Assembly (NCBI GenBank): GCA_038380795.1
Contig: CM076267.1
Span: 36,270,232 to 36,334,231 of the forward strand
Direction of reading: 5' to 3'
Length of the DNA stretch: 64,000 nucleotides
DNA from: Pyrocephalus nanus
Lineage: Eukaryota; Chordata; Aves; Passeriformes; Tyrannidae
The notes beneath the pieces are model-generated. The model had not been told where the DNA came from, ran no database searches, and saw only the letters and a list, made by a program, of their open reading frames with translations. Below are positions 1-10,538 of this stretch, one piece after another (position 1 is the first letter of the stretch; the number at the start of each line of letters is the position of its first letter). The position numbers and the translations under genes are program-made.

Positions 1-1900
1 GATCCTTTGCAACTGGATCAAGGTTTTAATTAGCAGAGGATCGTCTGGTTTTTGCATGGTTTGCTCGATGCCAACCCCAGCAAGGAATAAAAGTTTACTT
101 CCATTTCCCAGCGCTCCATGAAAGCAGCTTCCGTCAGCGCTGCCTGTGCTCTCGGCCGTGCTGGATATGGCATTTCTATTTTTAGAACCCAGGGTTGCCA
201 TGGCAACCCAGTGTATTTTTTTTCTGTTAAATATAGCAGCTGTTGCAGGGAACTCTCGTCCTTCTGGATGTGAAGGCTGTGTTTTTTGCCCTCTGACAGA
301 GCTCAGGGTATTAAAGGCAGATGAGAAGGGATGATTAAATAAGTGGAAGCCCAGAAGAAACCATGGATGTGTAATTGCATGGAGGGGTTTGGGATGAAGC
401 CATGTGTGGCTGCTGCTTTGGAAGCAGCATTTCTGCATTAAAAATAGTGAGGGGACAGGGATGGGGAGCTTTTCCATGTGGGGGCCCATGAGATCACCCA
501 TCCCCTCTCTCTCCAGCTGGGATGCTGGTGCCCAGTCTGCCTGGTTTTTGCTGTTCTGGTCTCTGCCCTTCCAGGGGACAGGCTGTGACAACCAGGGCTT
601 GTCCTGTCTGGGAGGTGCCAAATGGGTCTTGCCATCAGAGGGTCCCCATGGCAAGGAAGGAGCCTGTTTTGGGAAAACCAAGTTTTACTCCTATCCACAC
701 TTCACGAGCTCGAAGAAGGGTTTTGTGGGGCAGGGTTGGGGTCTGGAGCTCCAACCATCTCTTGCTGGGTGGTGGGCACCTCACTGGAAGCAGTGGGAAA
801 GGTGCAGATTTCATTTCCAGGGCTGGCCCAGGGATGCAGCCCAGGAGTGCTGCAGGACCGTGCTGCACCCCAAAGCAGTACCGTGCCCGAGTTTTGGGGC
901 TCCATGGGAAGTAAACTGAATCTGTTTCATTTTTTTTTTTTTTTTTAATATGTTTTAATTTCCTGGATCCCTGAAAGGTGCAAGCACATCCTTCAGGAGG
1001 CTGGTTGCCATCTCCTGGGAAGAGAGAGGAGAAGGGTGGGGAGCACAATCACTCAAGCCAAGGGCGATCTGTCAGCTGGGAGATGGAGATCTTTTTTTAA
1101 TTAACTAGTCTTTGCCTCATTAAATGAACAAGAAAACCAGAGAGCAGCAGATACACAGCAGGGCTCAGAGTCTCTGAAAGTTCCTTTAAAAAGTGTAATG
1201 CAACAACAAACAAATAAAACCCCGCTATTAAAACAGCTTGAGTTTGAAGTGTCCGTGCAGGTCACTGTGACCAAAGCTTAGGGCAGGAATAACACATCTC
1301 TGGGAGTCTTATCTGTTCCCTCAGCTATCGAGAGTGGCATCTATTGCCGGGGATGTTATTGCTTTTTTGAATTTAATAGCAGAAGCATTGCTTAAGCAAG
1401 CAGAAAGCTGCAGGGGAAGAGCTGCCTCTGCGGACACCGGGGGCTGGAGTTCACCCTCTGCTCTTGCCTGGCTCCTCAGCCACCCCTGCAAGGTGATCGT
1501 GAGGACTGGGGGATTTGGAAGAGTCAGGGATTCAGGAGGCAGTGGGATGGAGTCAAATGCTGGCTTTGCTACTGCCTGTACAGGGGAGTCCATCTCAGAT
1601 CCTCTGGAGCTGAAGCCTGTCTCCACAGTGCCAGAGCATCCTTTGGCTGAGGGCAGAAATAAAGGGCTCATCCCTAAGGAAATGCTGCCTGTAATGGAGG
1701 AAGGAAAGGCTGCCACATCAAATTTGAAGATCTCCCTACATCCTTCAGGGAATAGGTTGTCAGATATTTCTGGCCCAGAAAATGTAGCTTGCAGCTGGGA
1801 GGGAGGGTCAGGGCAATCATTTTAATGCCACTGGTTTTAATCCAGCACGAGGGGAAGGACTGGAGTGGGCACAGCCATGAAAAAGCGTGTTTGCACATGG
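1..1900. other. Non-genic stretch at window start
   Basis: No exon, RNA gene or recognisable transposon is visible. A 17-base T run lies at 930-946. Open frames of up to 171 codons overlap on both strands at 404-1048 and 1321-1825, but they show no domain, no codon-level pattern and no conserved-looking motif, so I treat them as chance frames in moderately G+C-rich DNA. Confidence 0.6.
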
Positions 1901-2075
1901 AATCAGGGAATGGTTTGGGTTGGAAGGGACCTTAAACCTCATGCAGTTCCACCCCCGGCCATGGGCAGGGACACCTTCCACCACCTCAGACTGTTCCAAG
2001 CCCCCTCCAACCTGGCCTTGGACACTTCCAGCAATGGGGCAGCCACAGCTTCTCCTTTGGTGAACCTCATGCCCA
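1901..2075 (-). repeat. CR1 LINE 3' end, antisense
   Basis: Read on the minus strand this is the terminal part of an avian CR1 element. On the plus strand it opens with the complement of the CR1 end (GAATGGTTTGGGTTGG), runs through the motifs for a grouped 'ccatgggcagggacaccttcca' region and ends in the 'gcagccacagcttctc' region. It is truncated at the 5' side and has lost a clear octamer tail. CR1 is a non-LTR retrotransposon whose copies are typically cut short at the 5' end. Confidence 0.9.
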
Positions 2076-2746
2076 GTGGTTGGATCTGAAGGACTTCAAG
2101 CAAAAGTCCTGTCCCTCGGGCTGTCCTTTGGAGTGGCCCTGTCAGATAGGCAGGCAGAGACCCCCACCCAGGGTCTGAGGGCAGAGCTGCTCTGTGCTCT
2201 GTGCCATTCACCATGCTCCCCCCAAGGTCAGTGGCCCTGGATTTCCCTTACAAATGCACCTTCCAGTGGTCTTTGGAGCCACTTCCCTGTCATGACAACT
2301 TCCTGCAGGGTTGGGAATCACGCAGCTATTCCTGCTGGGATACCTGGGAAGGGACAGACGTTCCCTGTCACATCAGCGGGCATCCCACCTCGGCTGTACC
2401 CACTGCCAGGCAGGTAGGGCCAGCATCTGTCCCTCCTCCATGCCCAGCTGGATAAACCCTCTGCTGGTGCCAGAGGTGGAGTTTCCCCAGGAATGTGCAT
2501 TTATTAAACCTCCTGCCTGTGCTTATATGTCCACTTCCCTGTGTATTCAGTGACCCTCTGGGTGTTTATGCTCCCTGCTTTCCCCGAATTGATTTATGGG
2601 CTCATTGTAATCTCTCCATTGTGTTCCTTGCCCGCTCTGGGCAGCAATCCTGGGAGGTTTTCCCTTTCCCCCTGAGTGGTGGCTGCTCCATCCCTCAGCC
2701 ATGGGCAGTGATCTGTGTGAGGAAGGACCATGGCAGTGGCACACTC
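2076..2746. other. Spacer between CR1 fragments
   Basis: Unique-looking sequence. Only short overlapping frames are present and I recognise no regulatory or RNA signal. Confidence 0.5.
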
Positions 2747-2834
2747 CACCTGTTCTGGTGGAAGGTGTTCCTCTGCGTGGCAGGGGTCCCTTCCAACCCA
2801 AACCATTCTGGGATTCCATCATCCTGTGATCCAG
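2747..2834 (+). repeat. Short CR1 LINE 3' fragment, sense
   Basis: About 88 bases match the last part of CR1 in the sense direction: TGGTGGAAGGTGTTCC, then CCCTTCCAACCCAAACC, then a degenerate tail (ATTCTGGGATTCC). A deletion removes the stretch between the 'catggcagggg' motif and the 'aggtcccttcc' motif found in longer copies. Confidence 0.8.
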
Positions 2835-3414
2835 CCCTGAGGCTGCAGCCAGGCAAAAACTCCTCCATGAGGATGAAGAAGGAAGCTCTGAGCACCCACT
2901 GAAGAGACACATCAGCACCTGCTCCAAGCTGGATGAGAAAGAAGGAAGGAGCGAGGTACCTTCCCACAGGTGCAGAGGTAAGAGGAGACAGGGATCTCAA
3001 AACCTCCAGAAATGCGGCCCAAATTCCCTTGTCTTCAGGTCTGTACCTAAATGGGAAGCACCTTTTGTGGCTGGTATTCCCACCCAGCATCCCTGCTGGA
3101 GTCACTGCAAGGGCAGGGCTGTTCTGGAAGTGTGTGTTGGGTGTTTTCCACATCAGGGTTTTTTCCCCTGGGGAACACGTGAATATCAGAGGAATTTTTG
3201 CTTGTTTCCCCCTGAAAGCTGAGAGTTCTGCTCTCTCCTTTCCAAGCTCAGCCTGTATCTGTTCTCGGTGTATTTGGCAGCCCAGCAGTAACATATTTTT
3301 GTGCCATTAGGGGAAATTCTCTGAGAGAGGAGTCTCTGATTCAAGGAGGAAGTCCATAACATCCGTGTGAGTGAGAGTTTCAGGGCACCAAGAAAACAGA
3401 GAGCGAATCCAGCT

Positions 3415-3567
3415 TGTGGACTCCCCATCCTTGGAAGTGTTCAAGGCCAGGTTGGATGCAGCTTGGGGCAACCTGGGATAGTGGAAGATCACCCTGCCTG
3501 TGGCAGAGGATTGGAATGAGATGATCTCTAAGATCCCTTCCAACTCAAACCATTTAATGATTTCCAG
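3415..3567 (+). repeat. Diverged CR1 LINE 3' end, sense
   Basis: The segment keeps CATCCTTGGAAGTGTTCAAG, AGGTTGGATG, GGCAACCTGGGATAG, TGGAATGAGATGATCTCTAA and CCCTTCCAACTCAAACCAT in the order seen in CR1. It is more diverged than the neighbouring copies. Its 5' boundary is uncertain and may reach back to about 3330. Confidence 0.8.
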
Positions 3568-4159
3568 TTAGTCCTTAGTAAAGGCAAGAAGTTTTTCAAG
3601 GAAGAAATTCAGACAAGTTGATTGAGTGAGACCAGGAGTTTCTTGAGTGCCTGAGAACCTGTGTTTGTTCTGGCTTCATTCCCCTTCCCAATTCCTGAGA
3701 AAACCCATGGAGAAGACCCACGGGAAGAGCAGGGTGGGGAATGAATTACGATCAGATTTGCCCACAGACTGTGAAGCAGCCAAGGTTTCCACCATCTCCA
3801 AAAGGTCTCCACCATCCCCATAAGGTTTCCACCATCCCAAAAAAGGTTCCTACTGCCCCATGGGAATGTGGGTTGTTTGGTCAGCTCTTCTGCCTGAACC
3901 AAAGCCATGTCAGGAGGTGAGGAAGCAGCAGGCTGAGCTTTCAGTAGGATTGTAACCCAGTTGGCTCTCAACCCACCCTAAAACCCAGGCACCATAGAGA
4001 TGCTGCCGTCAACTGTGCTGGTGCCTCCAGCTCGTTGATTATTTTTAAATGTTTTTTTTTTTTTTTCAGTTTCAGCTTTTCCAAACCTTTTGCTCAGTCC
4101 CTTCTAGGAGGAAATCCTGGAAAACTGTGTTTGCCTTTGCCGTGATCTGAACAGCCCCC
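3568..4159. other. Spacer with a small 23-bp tandem repeat
   Basis: About three copies of a unit near 23 bases (AAGGTTTCCACCATC core) lie at 3780-3848. A short T run is near 4056. A 120-codon minus-strand frame spans 3609-3971 and includes the tandem repeat; it has no recognisable domain. Confidence 0.5.
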
Positions 4160-4795
4160 ACACCCCAGAAAGCGTTGTTTTGTCGGGGGGTTAGGAAGAG
4201 GGTGTTTGATTTGTTTGGGTTTTTTTTCCCTTGGGTTTTTTTGGGGGGGTTGGCTTGAATATTTTGGGGGGTTTTTTTAGGTGTTGTTTTTGGAGGAGGG
4301 TTGTGAGGTTTTTCTGGAGGGGATTTTGGAGTGAGGTTAGGTTTTGTTTTAGGAGGGGTTTTTTTGGTTGGTTTTAGGGTTTTTTGGGGGTATTTTTCTG
4401 TTTTGTTTTGTTATTTCGAGGTAGCTTTTTTTTCGTTTTGGGGAGGCTGAGTTTTTGGTGTTATTTTGGATTTTTTGGGGAGGAGGTTGAGGATTTTTTT
4501 GCTGTTTGTTTTTGGGGATCTTTGGACTTTTTCTTGGTATGGTTGTTTTTGGGGGGGTTGCTTTTGGGGGGCGTTTAGGGGCTTTTTGTGAGTTTTGTGG
4601 GTTCTTTTGCTGGTTTTTTTTTTTTGGTTGGTTTGTTTGTTTGCTTGTTTGGGTATTTCTTTAGGATTTCAGAATTTTTTGGTGGTTTTTCTTGGTTTTT
4701 AGAGGGGAAGCTGGTTGGGGTTTTTTCCATTTGTTTTCCCTGAGGGATCAGGATTTTTTGTTTGTTTCCGTTGGTTGGTTTTGGTTTTTTCTCTC
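4160..4795 (+). repeat. G/T-rich strand-asymmetric low-complexity tract
   Basis: For about 630 bases the plus strand is made almost wholly of T and G, with repeated runs of four to seven G separated by T runs and very few C or A. The minus strand is therefore A/C-rich. Such sequence can in principle form G-quadruplexes or R-loops; that is inference. Open frames through it (for example 4384-4578) encode only Phe/Gly/Leu/Val-rich chance peptides. Confidence 0.85.
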
Positions 4796-5274
4796 CAAAC
4801 AAATGCCGTGACACAGTTCTGGCCCTGCAGGGAGGGAGTTTGGCAGGGAGGCAATGATGGGGTGTCTCATCCCATCCTCCTCTCTCTGTGTTTTCCAAAG
4901 GCCTCATCCTTGCTGCATTCTGCCCTTAGTGCTCCTGCCATCCTTGTTGGCCCCATGTGCATCACACAGGGGCCTGCAAAGGGCTTGGAAGGGGAAAAAT
5001 AGGTAGATTAGGAGAATTAGAGATTAGGTGGAGGTAATAATTAATGGTAATAAGACTGGGCTGGGTTATAAAGACCGTCCAAACCCCCCCATCCCTGCAG
5101 AGTGACCCCTTTGCTCACTCTTTCTTTCATCCTCCTGTGCACCAATTACTTCTCTCACTTCCCATTTTTCCTTCTCGTCCCTGAAATTTGGATCAGGTGC
5201 CCCTTTCTGTGGCCAGAATATGTCTCCTCCATATCTTCCACCTAGCTTGTCGTGTATAAAGAAAAAGAGGGGGG
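4796..5274. other. Spacer, nothing recognised
   Basis: Moderately G+C-rich unique sequence turning purine-rich and A+T-rich towards 5000-5060. No gene, repeat family or RNA signal is seen. Confidence 0.5.
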
Positions 5275-5329
5275 AATAATAATAATTATTAATAATTGAT
5301 AATAATATAATAATAATAATAACAACTAT
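5275..5329. repeat. (AAT)n microsatellite
   Basis: Imperfect AAT/ATT trinucleotide repeats with interruptions extend over about 55 bases. Confidence 0.9.
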
Positions 5330-6228
5330 TTTAATCCCTTGTCAGCCCTCTGCTGACACTCACTGTCCTCTGATCCCAAAGCCACAGGAAGCACAGCCCA
5401 GCTCCCAGAGGCTGTCAGCAGGAGGAAACAGGATCCCCTTTCTCCTTTCCTGGGGCCTGGGACTCTTCCCATCTTCCCTGCCACCAAGGTTTCAGCCCGT
5501 GGTGCTGTTACCTCTGCTGATCCCAGGGGAGTCCTGCCAGGGATGCTCTTCCTCCCCGTGCAGAGGGGTGGGTTGCAGAGCTTCTCACATCCCCCCTGCC
5601 AGTGTGGCTTTCCCTGCCAGAGGACACCCGTCCTCAGCACCCCCAGCTCGACCTGCAGGCAGCAGAAAATGCCCTACAAAAGCAGAAGCTGTGGGACAAA
5701 CCCACCTCTGCTTAAGCAGTGCCACTGACAGATGTGAGTGTGGGTCCTCCCCCACTCTGCCTTCAGAGAGTTCACTTGCACGCCCCCAAAAATGCCCTGG
5801 GTGCTTTTCAGGAGGGCAATCCCTGGGGTGTCCTCACATCCAGGAGCCACTTCACGAGGCAGTGTAATTTCTCTTGTGCTTGGAGCCACAGATGCTGTTT
5901 AAAATCCTCTCCCACCCTCGTCCCCACATGCCCTGTCCACGGGGGACATGGGGAGTGCTCAGCACACACCCTGATACCTCATCCAGTGTGGGATTTGAAA
6001 TACTACACGATCCATTTCATTTCTGGCAGCAGTGGGAAAGAAGAGAGCCTCCTAAATCTATAAATCAACCATCTCTCAAATTGTGTGGGATTAAGGAAAA
6101 GGTGCAGAATAGAAATAATTTCTCTGGGGAAAAGCAAATTATTTCATTCGCCCAGGAAAATAATGTCTTCATTGGTGTCTTCCAGAGACTCTAAAAAGAA
6201 TTAAGTGAGGGCTCAGAGAATGCATGCA
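5330..6228. other. Spacer, nothing recognised
   Basis: Overlapping frames of 60-122 codons on both strands (5326-5867) show no family signature. The A+T-rich part at 6050-6200 has no recognisable element. Confidence 0.5.
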
Positions 6229-6392
6229 TGACAGAATCATGGAATCCCACAATGGTTTGGGTTGAGAGGGTCCTTAAAGCTCATCCCAGACCAACCCCCA
6301 CAGGCAGGGACACCTTCCACTATCCCAGGTTGCTCCAAACCCCGTCCAGCCTGGCCTTGGACACTTCCAGGGATGGGGCAGCCACACCTGAG
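6229..6392 (-). repeat. CR1 LINE 3' end, antisense
   Basis: The plus strand begins with the reverse complement of a duplicated CR1 tail (AGAATCATGGAATCCCA). It continues with AATGGTTTGGGTTGAGAGGG, CAGGGACACCTTCCACTA and GGCCTTGGACACTTCCAGGG. The copy is 5'-truncated. Two minus-strand frames crossing it are not genes. Confidence 0.92.
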
Positions 6393-7185
6393 GGTGATTT
6401 CTCTGGGAGAAAAATGGGTGGGAGAAATTTCCCTCCTCCCCTGTGTCCTGGGTGTTTATGCTTTTCCCAATGCTGCTGTTCACTGCCTCTGCCCTCATGT
6501 TGGTAACTCCTGGTCCCCCCACCATAGCCCCCCAAAATCCCACTTCCAAAATGAAGCACTGGAAGAGGCCAAACACCAAAGCCTATCAAGGGGCAGTTGA
6601 TTATTAACTTTTCAAGCCAGACTCCCCCAATTTGTGATGCTTTCCAGCATGTAAGGCAGAAACTAAAACTTTTTATTCTCTCCCTGCCAAAATACAAAGT
6701 AAAACCCAGCAGCAGGTCCTGTCCTGTCAGCTGTGATCCCACCAGTGTCTGTGGGGTAGGGGTTCCCTGGCAAGACTGGGAGATGGTAGAGATGGATGGG
6801 GGCCACTTCACAGCCCACAAATTATTAAATTCATCCAATTATAATTATTGTTATTATGGTTATTATTATACCTCCCACTCTGCTGTAAATAAGACTGTGG
6901 AGGTGTTTTCTGGGTCTCTTGTCGGGCTTTTTTGAGTCGTTTCAGAACTGGATGTCAAATTTCTGGGAGCTCTGAAATGTGTGGTAGTGAGAGTCCAGCC
7001 TCTTTGAGGCCCCTGTGGTCATGTTGCTCGTAAGAGGAGGCTCTTTGTGTGTTTGTGCTGATCCCAGACACCACAAATCTCACCCCTGCAGCCTGGGAAC
7101 TGCTATGGATCATGCCTGAGGGCTCTGCCTGCTCCAGGCCATCTGTAGGCAGCCATGCCACTGCTTCTGCTTGGAGTTTTCTACC
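6393..7185. other. Spacer before the 21-bp minisatellite
   Basis: Contains a short A+T-rich patch at 6825-6870 with ATTATTGTTATTATGG-type repeats. No gene signal. Confidence 0.5.
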
Positions 7186-7613
7186 TTCCACCCCCATTCC
7201 CATCCTTTCCACCCCCATTCCCATCCTTTCCACCCCCATTCCCATCCCTTCCATCCCCATTCCCATCCCTTCCATCCCCATTCCCATCCCTTCCACCCCC
7301 ATTCCCATCCCTTCCACCTCCATTCCCATCCCTTCCACCTCCATTCCCATCCCTTCCACCTCCATTCCCATCCCTTCCACCCCCATTCCCATCCCTTCCA
7401 CCCCCATTCTCATCCCTTCCACCCCCATTCCCATCCCTTCCACCTCCATTCCCATCCCTTCCACCTCCATTCCCATCCCTTCCACCCCCATTCCCATCCC
7501 TTTCACCTCCATTCCCATCCCTTCCACCTCCATTCCCATCCCTTCCACCCCCATTCCCATCCCTTCCACCCTCATTCCCATCCCTTCCACCTCCATTCCC
7601 ATCCCTTCCTCAC
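7186..7613 (+). repeat. 21-bp minisatellite, about 20 copies
   Basis: The pyrimidine-rich unit is 21 bases (CATTCCCATCCCTTCCACC core). Units differ mainly at one or two positions: ACCCC versus ACCTC, and occasional ATCCC, TTCTC or TTTCA. Because 21 is divisible by three and the unit lacks stop codons in most frames, it gives long repetitive frames on both strands (for example a Gly-Met-Gly-Met-Glu-Val-Glu heptad on the minus strand). I regard these as translation artefacts. Confidence 0.95.
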
Positions 7614-8804
7614 ATTTGGTGATGTGGAATTCAGCCCACCCCCCAAACAGCAGCAGTAATTCCCTGGATCCATGTGGCAGGGGTATCCTGGCTGGAAGCA
7701 GGGACCGGCCAGCTCCAGCCACCCTGGAGATCTTCAGCCAAAAATAGCAGGATTTAGCCAAATCTGCAGCTCCCTGGTGCTCCCCCCGCCCTGGGGATGA
7801 CGTGCCCTCCCTCACCCACCATCACCTGTGTTTTCCCGGCATGCAGCCCCTCCATCCCCCATTCTGGCATTGCCAAACCCGATGTTTTTTCACTCTAAGA
7901 CACCAGAACTCTTGTTTGAAGGGCAGGAGAGGGGAAGGTGCAGCCATCCAGCGGGTGCTGCACTGAGATAGTGCTAAATTGAGCTCTAATTGCTCATTTA
8001 AACTAATTAATTTACCAAAGCCAAGGAATTTTGAAAGGCTCCTTAGGAGTCTCACCCTCCCTTCTCCCAAGCACGGGACACAGGGCAGGCAGGGAGCCCC
8101 ACAGCTGCTTTCTTGCAGCCTCCTCTGAGCTGCTGATGGCACCTCACGCCAGGAGCAGGGGATGCAAGGCCAGTGTGATCTGCCCTGGCAATTCCCTCCT
8201 CTCCAAGCATCCTTCCCCCCCCTTCCCCTCTGGAACAGAAGTGTGTTCAGCGTTGCAGGGTTTCGGCATCCGAGCTGCCTGACGGCTTTACAAGGGAGTA
8301 AACATCCATCCTGCTGACACGGCAACAAAACCGGTGCGGCTGCAGCAGAGGAGTCAGCAGCAGATGTGCCGCTGCAAACTGCTCCCTGTGATGAATGCTC
8401 TTCCCAGATACTGCTAATCCCTTTTTCTCTCGCTCCTAGGCCTCCTTAATTGTTCTCCCCTGTGATTAAATAACTCTTTGAAGGCACCATTGGGAGTTAT
8501 TTCATCCACGTGGGAACGGCGCTTGCCAGGCTCGCCGCCTCTGGCTCTGGGCATGCGGAGCTTGCCTTGCAAAGGAGGTGGGACAGATGGGTGTCCAGGG
8601 TGCTCTGGGGACTCCAAAGCGCTCTGAGTTTTGGGTGACCCCGAAAAGATTCTGGGGAGACCCCCAGGATGGTCCGTGGGCTCAGTGGAGATGCACCAGG
8701 ATGCCCCACATGATCCCCAAGGATGACAAATTCCCAGGGATCTGCTGCTGTCGTGGTGCTGCTTCCTCTCCCAGCCGTCCAGGAAGAGCATGGGTGTAGA
8801 GAAG
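7614..8804. other. Spacer, nothing recognised
   Basis: Includes a pyrimidine tract followed by AG near 8430-8441 that resembles a splice acceptor, but no coding sequence with protein similarity follows. Frames at 7822-8328 (minus) and 8414-8889 (minus) have no domains. Confidence 0.5.
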
Positions 8805-9212
8805 AGAGGGGAAGCCGTGTGAGATCACTTGGTTTGTTCAGCCTGGAGAAGAGGAGACTGAGGGGAGACCTCATTGTGGTCCTCAACACCCTCCCGAGGG
8901 TCAGTGGAGGGGCAGGTACCGATCACTTCGCTCTCCTGATCAGTGACAGGACTTGAGGGAATGGCTGGAGCTGAGTCAGGGCAGGGTTAGGCAGGATATC
9001 AGGGAAAGGTTCTTCCCCCAGAGGGTGGTTGGCACTGAACAGGCTCCCCAGGGCAGTGGGCAAAGCCCCAAGGCTGCCAGAGCTCCAGAAGCATTTGGAC
9101 AACACCCTCAGGGACAGGGTGGGATTGCTGGGGTCTCCTGGGCAGGGCCAGGAGTTGGACTGGATGGTCTCTGTGGGTCCATTCCAGCTCAGGATATTCT
9201 GTGATTCTATGG
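8805..9212 (+). repeat. CR1 LINE: ORF2 C-terminus and 3' UTR, sense
   Basis: Near 8825-8890 one plus-strand frame reads LGLFSLEKRRLRGDL, the end of the CR1 ORF2 reverse-transcriptase protein. The rest matches a CR1 3' UTR: AGGGTTAGGCAGGATATC, TTCTTCCCCCAGAGGGTGG, GGAGTTGGACTGGATGGTC and CCAGCTCAGGATATTCTG, then tail GTGATTCTATGG. The ending differs from the 'CCAACCCAAACC' type elsewhere in the window, which points to a different CR1 subfamily. The copy is 5'-truncated and non-functional. Confidence 0.93.
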
Positions 9213-9424
9213 CTGGGCTGATGTGTTAAATCAGACCATCTTGCCATGGGCTGAGGGCAGGTGAGTGCTGCTTTCCAGCTTCCACAGGCTGCCCTGCAAC
9301 CAAAGCCTGGTTTTCTGAGGGATGCTGAAGCCTTGGTCTGCAGGAAGGACACAGAAACAGCCCCAGGAGGGCTTAGAGAGTGTCTGAGGGGCTTTGCCAA
9401 AATGCAGTTTAGGAAGGAACTTAG

Positions 9425-9545
9425 AATCAAAGTATCACTGCATGGCTGGGGTTGGAAGGGACCTCAAAGCTCATCTCATTCCAAGTCCTGGCCTCGGGCA
9501 GGGATACCTTCCACTAGAGCGGGTTGCTCCAAGCCCCATCCAGCC
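9425..9545 (-). repeat. CR1 LINE 3' end, antisense
   Basis: Plus strand shows GGGTTGGAAGGGACCTCAA, GGGCAGGGATACCTTCCACT and GGTTGCTCCAAGCCCCATCC, the complement of the CR1 terminus. It is cut off in the 'catccagcc' region, so only the final 120 bases of CR1 remain. Confidence 0.88.
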
Positions 9546-10420
9546 AAGGCACAGCCTGTCCCATCCCTGCCCACCCTGGAGCTCATGCCTGGGTTCCTGG
9601 AGGGGGAGGAGGCAGGTCCACAGATAGAGTCAAGTGATTGCCTGAATATTCATGTATTGGCAGGCAAGATACAACAGGCCCTTGTTGCAAACTGCTTACA
9701 TCCATAAATGAGGGAAATAAATAAACAGATGCTTGTTAATTGACATAATTACCCACCAGCAAACAGGAGACTGGGAGCACATCAATAAAAAAAATGTTTT
9801 GAAAAGCGTCTCATAGTAATTCTTTTCCTTGTGCAAACCACACCGGTCTCTTCTGTCTACAATAGACTCCTCCAAGACAAGAAATGGGTTTTCATTACAC
9901 AGGGAGGGATCAAAATCTGAAAATGAGGGTTGTGGCTCAAAATGAGCCCTAAATTTATGCCCTCTTCCCAAAAGCAGGCTTGGGCCAGTACTTAACATAA
10001 AGCCACGCCAGGAGTGACTGCAGCTAACCCAACCCTCCTTGAGCAAGACAAATCCAGCAGCCAAGGTAATCCTTGTTTTCCAGCAAGGAGCAGTCATGAA
10101 GGAGAAGGAGGTAGGGCTGAGGAACTCTCGGAGGTATTTTTATTGAGTTTTTTTTAAAGGTGCTCAAGAAGAAGCGAAATGGAAAAACTGAAGACTCGTT
10201 CCTGTGCCATGGATGTGTCCAGCCTGGGAGTGTGGGATGGCTCTGCTGTGCTCCTAATGGGGCTGAAGCTCGGTGCAAATACCCCCAGCCGAGCGCTGAG
10301 CCAGCAGAATGAGATGGATAAATAAGAATTCAGAAGCTTGTGGCTAAATCCATCATTGTTTGTCCCAGGGTGGGTGCAGAAAGTCCTGTGCCGACGCTGG
10401 AGCAACCCTGCTGAACAATG
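9546..10420. other. Spacer, nothing recognised
   Basis: The A+T-rich part at 9640-9830 and the adjoining unique sequence hold no recognisable element. A 133-codon minus-strand frame at 9696-10097 lacks any family signature. Confidence 0.5.
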
Positions 10421-10538
10421 CCATAGAATCATGGAATGGTTTGGTTTTAGAAGGACCTTAAGGATCATCTCGTTCCAAGCCCCTGCAATGGGCAGGGACA
10501 CCTTCCACTAGACCAGGTCGCTCTGAGCCCTGTCAGTC
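10421..10538 (-). repeat. CR1 LINE 3' end with tail, antisense
   Basis: The plus strand starts with the complement of the octamer tail (CATAGAATCATGGAATGG). It runs through GAAGGACCTTAAGGATCATC, GCAGGGACACCTTCCACTAG and ACCAGGTCGCTCTGAGCCC. The element is truncated after about 118 bases. Confidence 0.9.

Noticed and set aside
6955..7815. 286-codon minus-strand frame with Gly-Met heptads
   Set aside because: It is the 21-bp minisatellite read in frame; the flanking residues show no domain.
8420..8520. Splice-acceptor-like pyrimidine tract and CAG/TAG
   Set aside because: No open frame with protein similarity follows, and such tracts are common by chance.
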